From the NCBI GenBank assembly GCA_964017155.1, contig OZ024854.1, positions 47,133,923-47,197,922 of the forward strand: DNA of 64,000 nt, in the 5' to 3' direction. Below, in pieces: positions 1 through 11,557 of the stretch. The position numbers and the translations under genes were made by a program. The notes beneath the pieces were generated by a model. It had not been told where the DNA came from. It did not search any database and saw only the letters and a program-made list of their open reading frames with translations. This stretch comes from Oasisia sp. SBJ-2009. Taxonomy: Eukaryota; Annelida; Polychaeta; Sabellida; Siboglinidae. Position 1 is the first letter of the stretch, and each line of letters begins with the position of its first letter.

Positions 1-44
1 AGGCTGCAGTGCAGCAGTCGTTAGATATGATGTACCTTTTTGGG

Positions 45-46
<2 letters not shown>

Positions 47-98
<52 letters not shown>
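47..98. repeat. (TA)n microsatellite
   Basis: An uninterrupted TA dinucleotide run of about 26 copies. The short ORF across it simply reads the repeat as alternating Tyr and Ile codons and is not a gene. Confidence 0.97.
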
Positions 99-101
<3 letters not shown>

Positions 102-1675
102 ATAATAATAAAATTGGATATTGCGGGTGGGTCACGGGTCAATTTGGAATGTTTTTTAAACGAATTGAACACTACACAGTTAACACAAAATATGAACAAG
201 TTGTATTTTTGTTTGTGCCTTTTCAGCTGTGCCTGCAAACGTGTGGTTAGTTTTTGATATAATAAGCCAGTTACAATTCATTGACGTGTGATATTTTCCA
301 ATTAGTATGTTCAATGGAAAACATTGAAAGCCGTATATCCCCTGTAATGATTTCAACAACTCGGTCACTTGAAGACAGACGCACATCAAAGTGTCACTGC
401 AATTTACTGGCCTGTTTTGATGACAGGAGGGAAGGTGGCATCGATTCTATCCCATTTTTGGGATTACTGGAATTTTTTTAATTTACAAGGCTCTTGGTTA
501 TTTCCCCAAATAAGGTACATCCAGCTAAATGTCGCACAAAGAAATATAAATTAAATACTGATATAATTGGGGTATTGCCATACGTGCAACTGGAACACGC
601 GTCACAGTGCTCCTAGCTCCCAATCAAATACACATTAAATAAAACGCAAAATTCACTATACTACATAGTAAAGGATTTAGCAAAAGATTTGAAAATATAT
701 AGTTAGGCTATACACAGGGCTTACAATGTTCCGGGATTTTGTAAGAGAGTTATCGTCAATGAAAGAAAACGAAGTTTCCGAAGACGTTTATGTATTAATG
801 AACACTGAATGAACGATGTAAAGAATGCTTGACCGCTGACATGTCGCAGTTTGACATCATTTCCGGTCGCTGCTAACAGGTGAAAACAACGATCGCGTGA
901 CCAATTTGTTTCGTCGCTGGTCGGGTTTGCCAGGTGGTCGTTCATTGCAGGTACTTTTTAATCAGAAACGATCGGTGCCTAAAAAGGCTTTACTGTATAC
1001 TATGTATTATTCTGTTGATATTCTGTCCCACTATCAAACCTTTTTCTTCATGAAAGAGACAAACACTATTCAAGCGAGAATTGTAGTGCACTTGTCTAAT
1101 TCATGCAAACATTTACAATCGTCCTTTACAATGGCGTAGTGGTACACGTAATCGGACACGCATTTGGTGTTCTAATACATCACATGACGTAACATTAAAA
1201 CACCGTGTACAATTCGCCATGCTTCCGTTTGATGTGAATAGCTTTCGGACTGGCGTCACAGGTTGCGTCATCGTACTTGGAAATGTCAGATTTGTTTTTC
1301 AACCGCGTCGAATATACTTCTGCAGAACATGCCGGTGCAGAAGACGCGGCAATCGCCTTGTTCAGTTCACGATCACGCCGATTAATAACAGTAGGCCGAG
1401 CTCACGCAAGCAGTGCCATAATGGCCTAGTCGGTAGTGGGTTGAGCGGGCGTGATTTATCTGTCAAGGACACGAATCTTGGACGTTATTACGCGGATCAT
1501 TTCTTAAGTAAGCGACGTTGAAATGTCAGCTAGTTCCGTGGTCGTGCAGCCTGTTCGCCGTGTTCGACTGGTTGAGTTAATGGCGACGAACAAACCGACA
1601 AGCCTAACTGTATGTAATAACTGTAGTATATTATTTGGTCTTGCGGACGGAAATCCAACTAAATAGTTCGCATCA
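99..1675. other. AT-rich unassigned DNA
   Basis: No gene, RNA or recognisable mobile element could be supported here. Short ORFs (up to 100 codons) show no familiar domain, no composition shift and no plausible splice structure. A weak tRNA-like stretch near 1395-1470 is discussed under rejected items. Confidence 0.5.
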
Positions 1676-2870
1676 TTGTACAATACAATGCAATGCAATG
1701 CAATGCAATGCAATGCAATGCAATGCAATGCAATGCAATGCAATGCAATGCAATGCAATGCAATGCAATGCAATGCAATGCAATGCAATACAATACAATA
1801 TAATGCAATACAATGCAATGCAATGCAATGCAGTGCAGTGCAGTGCAGTGCAGTGCAGTGCAGTGCAGTGCAGTGCAGTGCAGTGCAGTGCAGTGCAGTG
1901 CAATGCAGTGCAGTGCAGTGCAATGCAATGCAATGCAATGCAATGCAATGCAATGCAATGCAATGCAATGCAATGCAATGCAATGCAATGCAATGCAATG
2001 CAATGCAATGCAATGCAATGCAATGCAATGCAATATAATGCAATACAGTGCACCGCACCGCACCGCACCGCACCGCACCGCACCGCACCGCACCGCACCG
2101 CACCGCACCGCACCGCACCGCACCGCACCGCACCGCACCGCACCGCACCGCACCGCACCGCACCGCACCGCACCGCACCGCACCGCACCGCACCGCACCG
2201 CACCGCACCGCACCGCACCGCACCGCACCGCACCGCACCGCACCGCACCGCACCGCACCGCACCGCACCGCACCGCACCGCACCGCACCGCACCGCACCG
2301 CACCGCACCGCACCGCACCGCACCGCACCGCACCGCACCGCACCGCACCGCACCGCACCGCACCGCACCGCAACGCAACGCAACGCAACGCAACGCAACG
2401 CAACGCAACGCAACGCAACGCAACGCAACGCAACGCAACGCAACGCAACGCAACGCAACGCAACGCAACGCAACGCAACGCAACGCAACGCAACGCAACG
2501 CAACGCAACGCAACGCAACGCAACGCAACGCAACGCAACGCAACGCAACGCAACGCAACGCAACGCAACGCAACGCAACGCAACGCAACGCAACGCAACG
2601 CAACGCAACGCAACGCAACGCAACGCAACGCAACGCAACGCAACGCAACGCAACGCAACGCAACGCAACGCAACGCAACGCAACGCAACGCAACGCAACG
2701 CAACGCAACGCAACGCAACGCAACGCAACGCAACGCAACGCAACGCAACGCAACGCAACGCAACGCAACGCAACGCAACGCAACGCAACGCAACGCAACG
2801 CAACGCAACGCAACGCAACGCAACGCAACGCAACGCAACGCAACGCAACGCAACGCAACGCAACGCAACG
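1676..2870. repeat. Compound pentanucleotide array (CAATG/CAGTG/CACCG/CAACG)
   Basis: A 1.2-kb tract with a strict 5-bp period in which the unit changes in blocks. CAATG makes about 20 copies (1686-1785), followed by a short CAATA-rich stretch. CAGTG makes 14 copies (1831-1900). CAATG returns for 22 copies (1921-2030), then pure CACCG for 64 copies (2051-2370) and pure CAACG for 100 copies (2371-2870). Neighbouring units differ by one or two bases, and the last two blocks contain no interruptions that I can see. Because 5 is not a multiple of 3 and the units lack stop codons, all frames give long spurious ORFs on both strands. Confidence 0.98.
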
Positions 2871-2962
2871 CAATAACCTTTAATGGTTCAAAATAGGAAA
2901 TTCACATGGTAGAAATTCCCATTAACGCAACATACGGATACTAACTTCTTTACATAACAATC

Positions 2963-3260
2963 TTATTATTATTATTATTAGTAGTAGTAGTAGTAATAGT
3001 GGTAGTGGTAGCGGTAGCGGTAGCGGTAGCGGAAGCGGAAGCGGAAGCGGAAGCGGCAGCGGCAGCGGCAGCGGCAGCGGCAGCGGCAGCGGCAGCGGCA
3101 GCGGCAGCGGCAGCGGCAGCGGCAGCGGCAGCGGCAGCGGCAGCGGCAGCGGCAGCGGCAGCGGCAGCGGCAGCGGCAGCGGCAGCGGCAGCGGCAGCGG
3201 CAGCGGCAGCGGCAGCGGCAGCGGCAGCGGCAGCGGCAGCAGCAGCAGCAGTAGTAGTAG
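2963..3260. repeat. Compound tri/hexanucleotide array centred on (AGCGGC)n
   Basis: The unit changes stepwise: TTA, GTA, GTGGTA, GCGGTA, GCGGAA, then a pure GCGGCA block of about 190 bp (roughly 3053-3240), then GCA and GTA. The order is nearly symmetrical around the GC-rich core. Poly-Ala, Leu/Pro and Cys/Arg ORFs across it are artefacts of the repeat. Confidence 0.97.
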
Positions 3261-4206
3261 CCTGATGGAAGTTGGCAGAAACATATTACAATATCGGTTC
3301 GTGCATGCATTTTCAGACAGGTAAGGTAGGGTGGGGAATACTAAAAATACAAATAGAAGTTTATTCGAAAAAAAACCACTTTAATACTCCCAAAGATTTA
3401 CACTTTAATAAGTTTATTGACAAAAAGATATATGGCAGCCCTTGGAAAACATAATATGTGGTATAGTGCGTTAGGCGTTCGTTGGAAAAATAGCATGGGT
3501 GTATCGCTGCATATGGGCATATTACCCCGCCGTACCCTACATACAGCCTGGCTAAGCGCTTTAATAAAACTCGTGTAGTGGATGGGATGAGTCTTTTAAA
3601 AGGTATGCTTTCTTCTTGGTCATCATATCGTGTGTATTCTATAAACCAATGCAGTGAGCAATTAGCTTGAAGCAATCTGAAATCGTGCTTAAACGAACGA
3701 TGTGGATAATTACTCGGAACTTGGCTGGGATGAGTTAAATAGACTAATTAATGACATCCATGTACATGCAGCATTAGCCTGTCTCATGTAGTCCAACATT
3801 TCGCGTCGCCATTCGGGTCCGTTTGTCTGCCCTTCTTGCGACGTTGGGCATTGCAGTGCTCCAAAATCCGTGTCGAATTACCTGTACCGGCGCGACTAAT
3901 CGTAGCAATTAGCATTACAACATCACAACACAGGAAGCGGTGCGTGATCAGTATGACAGGTACGAAGACAAACAACGAATGCAAAGACTGTGTCTGACTC
4001 GGCGGTTATGTACCTGAACAACTGTACACCTGTACAGTGTACGCCTGTACGGTGTACGCCTGAACAACTGACGACGATAGCGAGTGCGTAACTTGAAATA
4101 GTTGTCATAGAGAGTCACAAGAAGTGCGAAAAATCCCCAAACCTTTGAACTCGCGGTCAGTTAGAAACGACAGTTAGTAAACACTAATGCAACTCGTCAC
4201 CCACAC
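3261..4206. other. Unassigned DNA with one dispersed repeat
   Basis: Apart from the dispersed repeat listed separately (3425-3543), the only structure seen is a small tandem motif near 4010-4070. There, units of the form CCTGTACRGTGTACG are bracketed by two copies of CCTGAACAACTG. No coding region is supported. Confidence 0.5.
3425..3543 (+). repeat. Dispersed repeat, copy 1
   Basis: About 119 bp that matches 8448-8572 in inverted orientation. Shared landmarks are TATGGCAGC, GTGGTATAGTG, GTTAGGCGTTCGTTGGAAAA and a CCGCC-CCTAC end. Identity is roughly 75-80 percent by eye. It is probably a fragment of an interspersed element; the family is not recognised. Confidence 0.75.
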
Positions 4207-4238
<32 letters not shown>

Positions 4239-4660
4239 CGTGTGTGCGTGTGTGCGTGGGCGCGTGTGCGCGTGTGTGCGTGTGTGCGTGTCTGTGTGTG
4301 TGTGTGTGTGTGTGCGTGTGTGCGTGTGTGCGCGTGTGTGCGTGTGCGCGTGTGTGCGTGTGTGTGCGTGTGTGTGTGTGGGTGTGTGTGTGTGTTGTTT
4401 GTGCGTGTGTGTGTTGTTTGTGCGTGTGCGTGTGTGCGTACATGTGTGCGTGTGTGCGTGTATGCAAGCATGCGTGCGTTTGTGTGTGCATGCGTGATGC
4501 GTGTGCATGTGTGTGTGCGCGTGCATGTGCATACATGCGTGCGTGCGAGTGTGTGCGCGTGTGTGCATGCGTGCGTGTATGTGCGCGTGCGTGTGAGTGC
4601 GTGCGCGTGCGTGTATGCGTGCGTGTGTGTGCATGCGTGCGTGTGCGTGCGCGTGTGTGC
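4207..4660. repeat. TG/CG-rich compound microsatellite
   Basis: About 450 bp of TG repeats regularly interrupted by CG dinucleotides, giving TGCG and TGTGCG patterns with occasional CATG. It is an alternating purine-pyrimidine tract throughout, the composition that favours Z-DNA. Cys/Val and Thr/His ORFs across it are artefacts. Confidence 0.96.
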
Positions 4661-7200
4661 CATTATAATCCAAACGATGCATGTGGTATGAGAACACAAC
4701 CAGTCAACGCACATGCGTCAGTTCTACTCGACAAGCCACGAGGAAAGGCATGATGCATTCTTCACATGGTAATTGAATCTCCGTTTGAACCGGCATTCCA
4801 CAGACGCTTAACGACGAACCTTCTACGTGACCTGCGCCACTGTTGGTGCTCGTAGTAAGAGGAAGCGCACGCATCCGTGTCGTAATGTCCCGAGTTAATT
4901 GGATCTGCATATAAACTGTCCACTCATTTGACAAATACTCTGCAGTAGGCGATCCACGTATGCCAAATTAACGAAACTATTTACGCTACATCAGTAACAC
5001 AGCCTCCAGACTCATTTTGTCCAGATTATAAAGGATAATAAATGACTTATGATGACAGCGTCGTCTACGAGTAACGTTTGCACATAAGTTATTTTCAAAT
5101 TGTTGGTTTGTTGCAGTAATCTTGATTTTAACTACGCTTACGGGATGAAGACTATGTATGGTCTCGCTAAATGTGGGAACTATTTGCAGACAAGTTATTA
5201 TTTTCAAATTGTTTGCGTGTTGCATTAATTCTGACTAATACGCTGACGGGGTGGGGACCATTTGTGCATGGTCTCATTATGCTCAAAATGGATCGGAAAC
5301 GAGAATAATTTCCGTGTTATGTATTCATTTTACTATGGCATGTCGTGTTGCCGGTGCTGTTTGATTCCGAGGTCTCCACGCCCTTTGATCAATGTTATCA
5401 TACAGCATAGATGAACAGCGAGACACGCACTTACAGGGAATACGCCTCCTAATGTTGTATTGTACAATAATTAATAAATATTATTGTATGGTACCGAGAG
5501 CCCAAATATGTTTTAGTGAACCACTTTTGGTTGGTGCAATGTTATGCTTCGTGACGAACCAATTGTTTACACTCAGAAGAATCGTCGACGTGAACGGCGA
5601 AACCCATACCAGAGAAGATCTAAGATCTTCTCTGCCCATACTAACTGCGTAGTGTTGACATTTGTAACTCCGCCCCAGTTAGGTAACGTCTTTTCTAGAA
5701 ATGATCTGGCGTGAGTTAATTAATTAATTAAGTGAGTAGATGTGACTCCTTCTGTGAATGTAGATGTGCACTACGTATGCGTACCCAATGTTATAGTACA
5801 CGCGTGTAGCTACGTGTGCACATTGAAATTATAATAATTAGTTTTGAGCATATTGGCAGCCATTTTTTATTTATGCAAATTGTACATAGTACGAAATATA
5901 AAATAAAGTTTTGCAGCCATAAACGTCTCCTGAAACCTTCCGAAATACAAACATTGTTATAGTGTTAGTAGATAATAAAATTGGAATTATGAAATATTTT
6001 GATTTTTACCTTCGTCTGACCTTGACCTTAATCATTAAATCTGGGCAGCCCCATATCAGAAGTTGCATATGTACCTAAGGTATATACGTGTGCAAAATAT
6101 TTGTTTTGGAACCTTTGTGAAAATTGCTCTGATAAATAATTACGATATTTATATATTTGCTCATGTGTCGGCCATTTTGAATTTATGCAAATTTGATCAT
6201 CATCCCATGGAAAGATGTGTGTCCGATAGTAAACGAGCTTTTGAAAACATTAAAAAGTATCATTAAAATATCGAGATATTGATGTGGAATTCTTCTCAGC
6301 AGAAATCTCAATCTGCCTCCATTTGAGATTCGCCGTGAAAAAGAGCACCTCCAGGGGCACTCAGGAAACCTCGATTTGTTTGTACCCGTTTGAAGATCTT
6401 CAAAACATGTTCAAGTTAAGGTTTGCATTAACGTGGGCTAAATGTATGTGTTTAACAACACTAGAAATACGGATCGAGATGATATACCTTCTTTATTAAG
6501 AAAGACAGAAGAACCAGAAGACGCGAAGTACCACAAGTGAAGACACAGATTCGATAAGACAAACTGATATTTGCTCTAAGTAAAACTTTTGCATGCATAA
6601 GTATTACATTTTATTAAATCTTGGCCGTTCGCTTGCCGTCCCGCGGCTGGTCCAATTTCATTGGTTAACATTCTCTCGCTCGGAGACGTGAATATCGAGA
6701 GACTTTGTTCACATATCACATGTAGACCTAAGTGCAGTAGACGAGTAGCTTCGTTGGTCATATATAGGGCTAATGTACACATTGACACTGTGTCTGGACT
6801 GATTGACTAATGTGTGAGGACATTACCAGAGAGATCAAACAGTAACAGCTTGCGTGTAGTGCCGTGACATCAGTTTAGAAACATCCATCATGAGTCGGTG
6901 CATCGTTACATACACGATTGATTCAAACAGAGATGCACCGTTGATGGTAATAAAGTCGTACTAAAATGGTTCATGTAAAGCTATGAATATGTGGGTCGAC
7001 AGTCATCACGCAGTATATGAGCGATTACAATATATCAGTCAAGTATGCGCGAAGGCATATATTAAAGTTGCTCGAGATAATCCTGGATGGCAGAATAAGA
7101 GCAGTAGTGGAATGGGAAATCAGTGAAGAACAGCAGCGGTTTAGAACATGAGGAGGAACAACGGATGCCCCGAGGGAACTAGTGGAGAAGAAACTGGAAG
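4661..7200. other. Unassigned AT-rich DNA with small repeats
   Basis: No gene is supported. Structures seen: an imperfect tandem duplication (5083-5275, listed separately); an 11-nt-arm palindrome near 5613-5635 (AGAGAAGATCT, one base, AGATCTTCTCT); and two related motifs at 5851-5880 and 6168-6192 (GGCAGCCATTTT or CGGCCATTTTG, each followed by ATTTATGCAAAT). A TGACCTTGACCTT motif lies near 6017-6031. The last two resemble pieces of interspersed elements. Confidence 0.45.
5083..5275. repeat. Imperfect tandem duplication, about 100-bp unit
   Basis: Two adjacent copies share, in order, ACAAGTTATT or ATAAGTTATT, TTTTCAAATTGTT, GTTGCA-TAAT-CT, ACTA-TACGCT-ACGGG and GCATGGTCTC or TATGGTCTC. The copies differ by several small indels. 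Confidence 0.75.
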
Positions 7201-7214
7201 GACAGAAGATATGG

Positions 7215-7700
7215 CGTTTGGATTCGTAGACCTGGAGAAAACGTTTAATGCCATACCGAGGGAAGTGGCGATGGCAACACAGAGGTGAGGGCGGCAGAAG
7301 GGACTTAAGAAGACACGGCGAGTGTGAGGAGGGGTAGAAGGAACTGTTGGCCTGAGACAGGGAGCGCCCCGAGTCCACTTCTGCTTATTGCCGTGATGGA
7401 ACTGAGAATCAGAAATATTGTTACGAAAGACATACTCCGGACGACGTGGCAGTGGTAGCGGATGGGGAAGCTGATCTCACAGAACAACTGGTTGAGTGGA
7501 CATATATGTTCAGCAGAGATGGATTGAGAGCAAGTTTGGAGAAGACGGAGGTATTGTGGATGGGGCAGAGATGGCAATAGTTGGAAATACACATGGAAGG
7601 AAGACGCTCAACCAAAAAAGACAGTTTTGTATACCTGGGTGAAGCGATATGCGGGGATGACAATTCAGACCTCGAACTTCGAAGGAGGATTGAAGCCCGT
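7215..7700 (+). pseudogene. LINE reverse-transcriptase fragment (non-LTR retrotransposon)
   Basis: Translating the plus strand in changing frames gives a recognisable series of non-LTR reverse-transcriptase motifs. FVDLEKTFNAIPREV lies at about 7220-7267 (the RT block with the first catalytic Asp). GLRQGAP lies near 7348-7370. PDDVAVVADGEADL starts at about 7437 and holds the catalytic Asp pair of the YADD-type box, with the first two residues changed. GLRASLEKTEVLW lies near 7524-7562, and DSFVYLGEAICGD near 7620-7660. At least one frameshift separates the first block from the DD block, and an in-frame TAG lies at about 7578-7580. Only the palm region remains, with no endonuclease or 3' end. 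The motif wording fits RTE- or Jockey-like elements; the exact clade is inference. It is dead as a protein-coding element. Confidence 0.85.
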
Positions 7701-8447
7701 GTCCTCCCGACAGGCCGTTCGACGCCTCGACGGCGGTTGAGTTACTGTCGCCTCCTGCAAGAGGTGCGTAGGACGGCGGCGCAGACGGTCGCAACCGGAA
7801 CTCGGCGGTTGTAACCAGTGACGACCGACGACCCAGCTGCCCCATGGCGCGTGGCGCCGCGGCATCTTTCACGACGGCCGTGTTATAACGTCGTGAAACG
7901 TTGAACGATGTCATATAACTTATAAGATAGTACATGCGCAAATCAGGGAGGGTCGCGGGTGTTTGACAAACTGAGAAGTTGGTACACTACCTACACCGAT
8001 ATGTCAGAGGCTCACAGCCGCAAATATTGTCGGTGGCGCGAACAACAGCTCGTTTGGTAAGCCCATACCCCTTGCTAAGAAAGCAAATGCATATCAGGTA
8101 CGGGTATTATATAGCGACGTGTAAATTATTGGAACAGGCGAGACTTGGCGGATTGTAAATAGCGCGCAAAACGGAGAGCAAGGTGGTCATATTTTTCGGT
8201 AGGGATATAAAGGCTCTGCCCCCCCCCCTCCCCCCAACCAAAACAGCAGCAAGGATAATTTTAAAGACCATTTTCCAACAGCACCCACTCAAAACAGACC
8301 GGAAACAAAACTCACATTGATAACACAATATGGTCCATTTTGAGCGATACTTACCCAGACCATACACAACTCGTTCACACCTCGTTGTCCGCACGCGTAT
8401 TAAACGTCAAAATTACTTAAATACGTAAAGAAAAAAAAAATTCTGCA
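7701..8447. other. Unassigned DNA
   Basis: May hold more decayed LINE sequence at its left end. A GC-rich stretch near 7720-7870 gives several overlapping ORFs, as expected from composition. No motif was recognised. Confidence 0.4.
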
Positions 8448-8572
8448 TAATAGTGTAGGGCGGTGTGATGCAATACGCCCATACCACTTTTCCAACGAAC
8501 GCCTAACCCACTATACCACTTTATTATTATGTTCTTCAAGTGCTGCCATATCTCGCTTTCTTCTGACAAGAG
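8448..8572 (-). repeat. Dispersed repeat, copy 2 (inverted)
   Basis: Reverse complement of the 3425-3543 element with the same landmarks. Here the left edge carries TATTATTATG-like sequence (near 8521-8531) next to the shared body. Confidence 0.75.
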
Positions 8573-9564
8573 CGTTAATGTGCATATTCAATAGGAAGTA
8601 TGAACATCGAAATGTGTTTTTCATGGTTTTTATGTTAAAATTAACGTCTACCTTTACGTCAGTAAGGTCATCGAAACTAAAGGTAGAGTGTCGTCACTAG
8701 GCATGTGTCATCATAATTAACTTGTAAATATATTTGTAACATTAATTGTGGGTGATAATAAGCTCGCTTACTGGACGACACCTATTGATCAAAATAGCAC
8801 TAGCGGGGCGAGACGCCCACCAGCCAAGGGGGCAATACGTCTACGTAGACGTAATATATACAAGCATGTTATAAAGTAGAGAAACATATTGCAGGAAATT
8901 ACACAATTATCAATGCCAATTGCATTACTTCCATTTCTACATACCACTTAAATCTATTAAAGCCGGACACTAGGTGTGTAAGATTATATTTTTATAATGA
9001 TTTTATTATTATGTGTGTTCATTGGCAAACCTCAAAAGTAAAATGTTTGACAGCGCTATAAACCAAGCAGTGTAATGCCAAATACTTTTATTTGATTTAT
9101 TTCTTAGGATGTTTTAATGTTGTCAACACTACCGAACAGAGTTTGTACTTTGGATTTTAGTGTCTAAATAAAGTGCATTATTATTATTATTATAAACATA
9201 ATTGCTCTATGTGGCGTATTGTTTTAAGATATTATAAACGTTGTAGGCCTATTGATGGCTGCCATCTTTAAACATGGCAGATGTAAAAGCCGGCCAAAAA
9301 AATCACATTTGAAATTTACGTCCAAAATACAATATTGTTCTAATGGACGCAATGACGGGAGCAATGGATTTTGCGACCATTTTAAAGATGGTCGCCAAGC
9401 CAGTCAGCTGCCCGCAATAACGGTCATCATACAACATACATGTCTGAGACATTGACTATTTAAAATATATCATAACTACAAAATGCCACCCCCAATTGCT
9501 ACAAGTAAGTGAATTTGCAGGTCTTGGCCCATGGACTAAATAGAAACAGAGTTGGTTTGACATA
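8573..9564. other. Unassigned DNA, possible retroelement 3' tail and small palindromes
   Basis: A CTAAATAAAGTGCA segment followed by an ATT trinucleotide run (about 9162-9195) looks like a polyadenylation signal plus microsatellite tail, as seen at the 3' ends of some LINEs. No matching body was recognised upstream. A palindromic GCGACCAT, TTTAAAG, ATGGTCGC lies near 9373-9397, and a related TGGCTGCCATCTTTAAACATGG lies near 9255-9277. Confidence 0.35.
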
Positions 9565-10160
9565 AGATGACGACTGAAAATGGCAAAACAGCATAAAAGC
9601 AGCCCCTTTGGCGCGCGAAGAAGGGTGTGTCTAGCCGTAGAAGCGACTAGCGAGGTGACCCTTATTTTAGACAGCATCTATTGTAGACATTGGACACATT
9701 TACCTTACGTGTATCCAACTAGCCATAAGTAAAGTCTCTTTTAAGTCTTATTCGATGTGGTTAATTTTCTAACTGTACTGCAGTGTCTTAATTAATATTA
9801 AAAACTTAAATTGTTGAAAATAAATTGTAAATTAAAGAACCCGATTAATGCCGTATAAACTAGATCAATAAAACTCGTACTACACCTATTATAGTCCATT
9901 AGAAGCCGATAAAAAATTCAGATATATTTTCTCGGAAAAAATGAAAACGTTAGCAGAGCGTGGTTTCGATCCACGGACCTCTGGGTGTCCCTGCGCTCGA
10001 CTGAACGAGCTCGGTCGGATATGGGCCCAGCACGCTTCCACTGCGCCACTCTGCTCGCTGGCTGTCCAAAGTCAAAAGGAAATATTTACCAGGTACAAAC
10101 AAAGGCTCACGCTAAAGTGTACGCCGAATTAAGAACAGCGCCATCTAACGGATACTAGTT
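9565..10160. repeat. tRNA-bearing duplicated segment, copy A
   Basis: Matches 10812-11515 over most of its length. Shared blocks include ACGACTGAAAATGG, AGAAGGGTGTGTCTA, CTAGCCGTAGAAGCGACTAG, TGTAGACATTGGAC, ATCAATAAAACT, the whole tRNA gene and about 100 bp beyond it. The intergenic part differs by many substitutions and indels, while the tRNA is unchanged. Confidence 0.85.
9951..10055 (-). tRNA. Initiator tRNA-Met (CAU) with a 33-nt intron, copy A
   Basis: On the minus strand, 36 nt of 5' exon, a 33-nt intron and 36 nt of 3' exon give a 72-nt tRNA body. The acceptor stem AGCAGAG pairs with CTCTGCT, leaving discriminator A. The anticodon stem CTGGG/CCCAG closes the loop CCCATAA with anticodon CAT. 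Initiator hallmarks are all visible: A1:U72, three consecutive G:C pairs in the anticodon stem, and the ATCGAAA T-loop. The T-stem is CGTGG/CCACG, a paired change from the GATGG/CCATC of the human initiator as I recall it. The A box TGGCGCAGTGG and B box GGATCGAAACC fit. The intron lies between positions 37 and 38 and can form its own hairpin (GCTCG, TTCAGT, CGAGC). A TTTT Pol III terminator follows four bases past the gene. It could be a tRNA-derived pseudogene, but every stem is intact. Confidence 0.87.
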
Positions 10161-10296
10161 TAACTTAACGCCTTATGTACATTTCTATTTATTCTAATTA
10201 TTGGCTTGGTTATTTTGCAGACATGCTCTTCTCATTGGCGTCGGAACGAAATGAAAATGAGAGAAGCGCGCTATCTGCCACGCAATTTTGTTACTA

Positions 10297-10737
<441 letters not shown>

Positions 10738-10970
10738 CAACCGTCACTGCTGTGGCAGAGACGCCCGTATACGAAAGCTGCATGCATAGCTCATTCGAGT
10801 CGTTGGGACCGGATCACGACTGAAAATGGGAAAACAGCATAAAATCAGAAGAAGGGTGTGTCTACACTGTCTAGCCGTAGAAGCGACTAGCGAGATGACC
10901 CGTATTTAGTTAGCATCTAATGTAGACATTGGACTCGTTTACCTAACGAATATCCATAACAACAAAATTG

Positions 10971-10974
<4 letters not shown>

Positions 10975-11048
<74 letters not shown>
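10975..11048. repeat. (AT)n microsatellite
   Basis: About 37 uninterrupted AT copies inside duplicated segment B. Confidence 0.97.
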
Positions 11049-11051
<3 letters not shown>

Positions 11052-11296
11052 TCGTCAAAGCGCTGACGAGGTTTCGTGCTACAGTCTAAGTGCTGTAATC
11101 ATAATCGATGTGGTTCATATTCTAACTGTATTACAGTATATTAATTAATATTAATAACATAAAGAAGAACAATATATTGACGCTGTATCAACTATATCAA
11201 TAAAACTTGTACTACACTTACTATAATATAACGTTCACTTAGACGCCATTAGTAACAAAAATACGAGTATATTTTCTAGGGGAAAAATGAAAACGT

Positions 11297-11401
11297 TAGC
11301 AGAGCGTGGTTTCGATCCACGGACCTCTGGGTGTCCCTGCGCTCGACTGAACGAGCTCGGTCGGATATGGGCCCAGCACGCTTCCACTGCGCCACTCTGC
11401 T
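11297..11401 (-). tRNA. Initiator tRNA-Met (CAU) with a 33-nt intron, copy B
   Basis: Identical at all 105 positions, intron included, to the gene at 9951-10055, 1,346 bp away on the same strand. All stems, the 37/38 intron position and the downstream TTTT terminator are kept, although the surrounding segment has diverged by many indels. Recent gene conversion or purifying selection could explain this. The DNA transposon remnant begins about 157 bp upstream of its 5' end. Confidence 0.87.
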
Positions 11402-11557
11402 GACTGGCTGTCCAACGTCAAAAGGAAATATTTACCAGGTACAAACAAAGGCTCACGCCATCCTATAAACTAAAGTGTACGCCGAGTTAAAAACAGCGCC
11501 GTCTTACGACTACTATAGTCCGGGAGCAGAGAGGGTTAACCCTGCATTGTTGTATTA

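Larger units (their letters stand above)
10812..11515. repeat. tRNA-bearing duplicated segment, copy B
   Basis: Second copy of 9565-10160, lengthened by an (AT)n microsatellite (10975-11048) and about 60 bp next to it. The ACAAAATTGACAC directly before the AT run also precedes the microsatellite at 15768, which suggests a piece of the microsatellite-bearing repeat is embedded here. Confidence 0.82.

Noticed and set aside
1395..1470. tRNA-like or SINE-head-like stretch (CCTAGTCGGTAGTGG ... CACGAATC)
   Set aside because: The A-box resemblance needs an insertion and the B box is poor; no cloverleaf could be completed by eye.
1676..2870. Telomeric pentamer repeat
   Set aside because: The units do not match TTAGG, TTAGGG or other telomere motifs I know, and unique DNA continues on both sides.
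1504..2896. Long ORFs (up to 454 codons) on both strands of the pentamer array
   Set aside because: They are open only because the pentamers contain no stop codon in any frame; the predicted proteins are pure repeats.
4174..4753. Cys/Val and Thr/His-rich ORFs in the TG/CG tract
   Set aside because: Microsatellite translations with no independent coding evidence; the same applies to 10498-10842, 15683-15944, 16889-17155 and 20407-21039.
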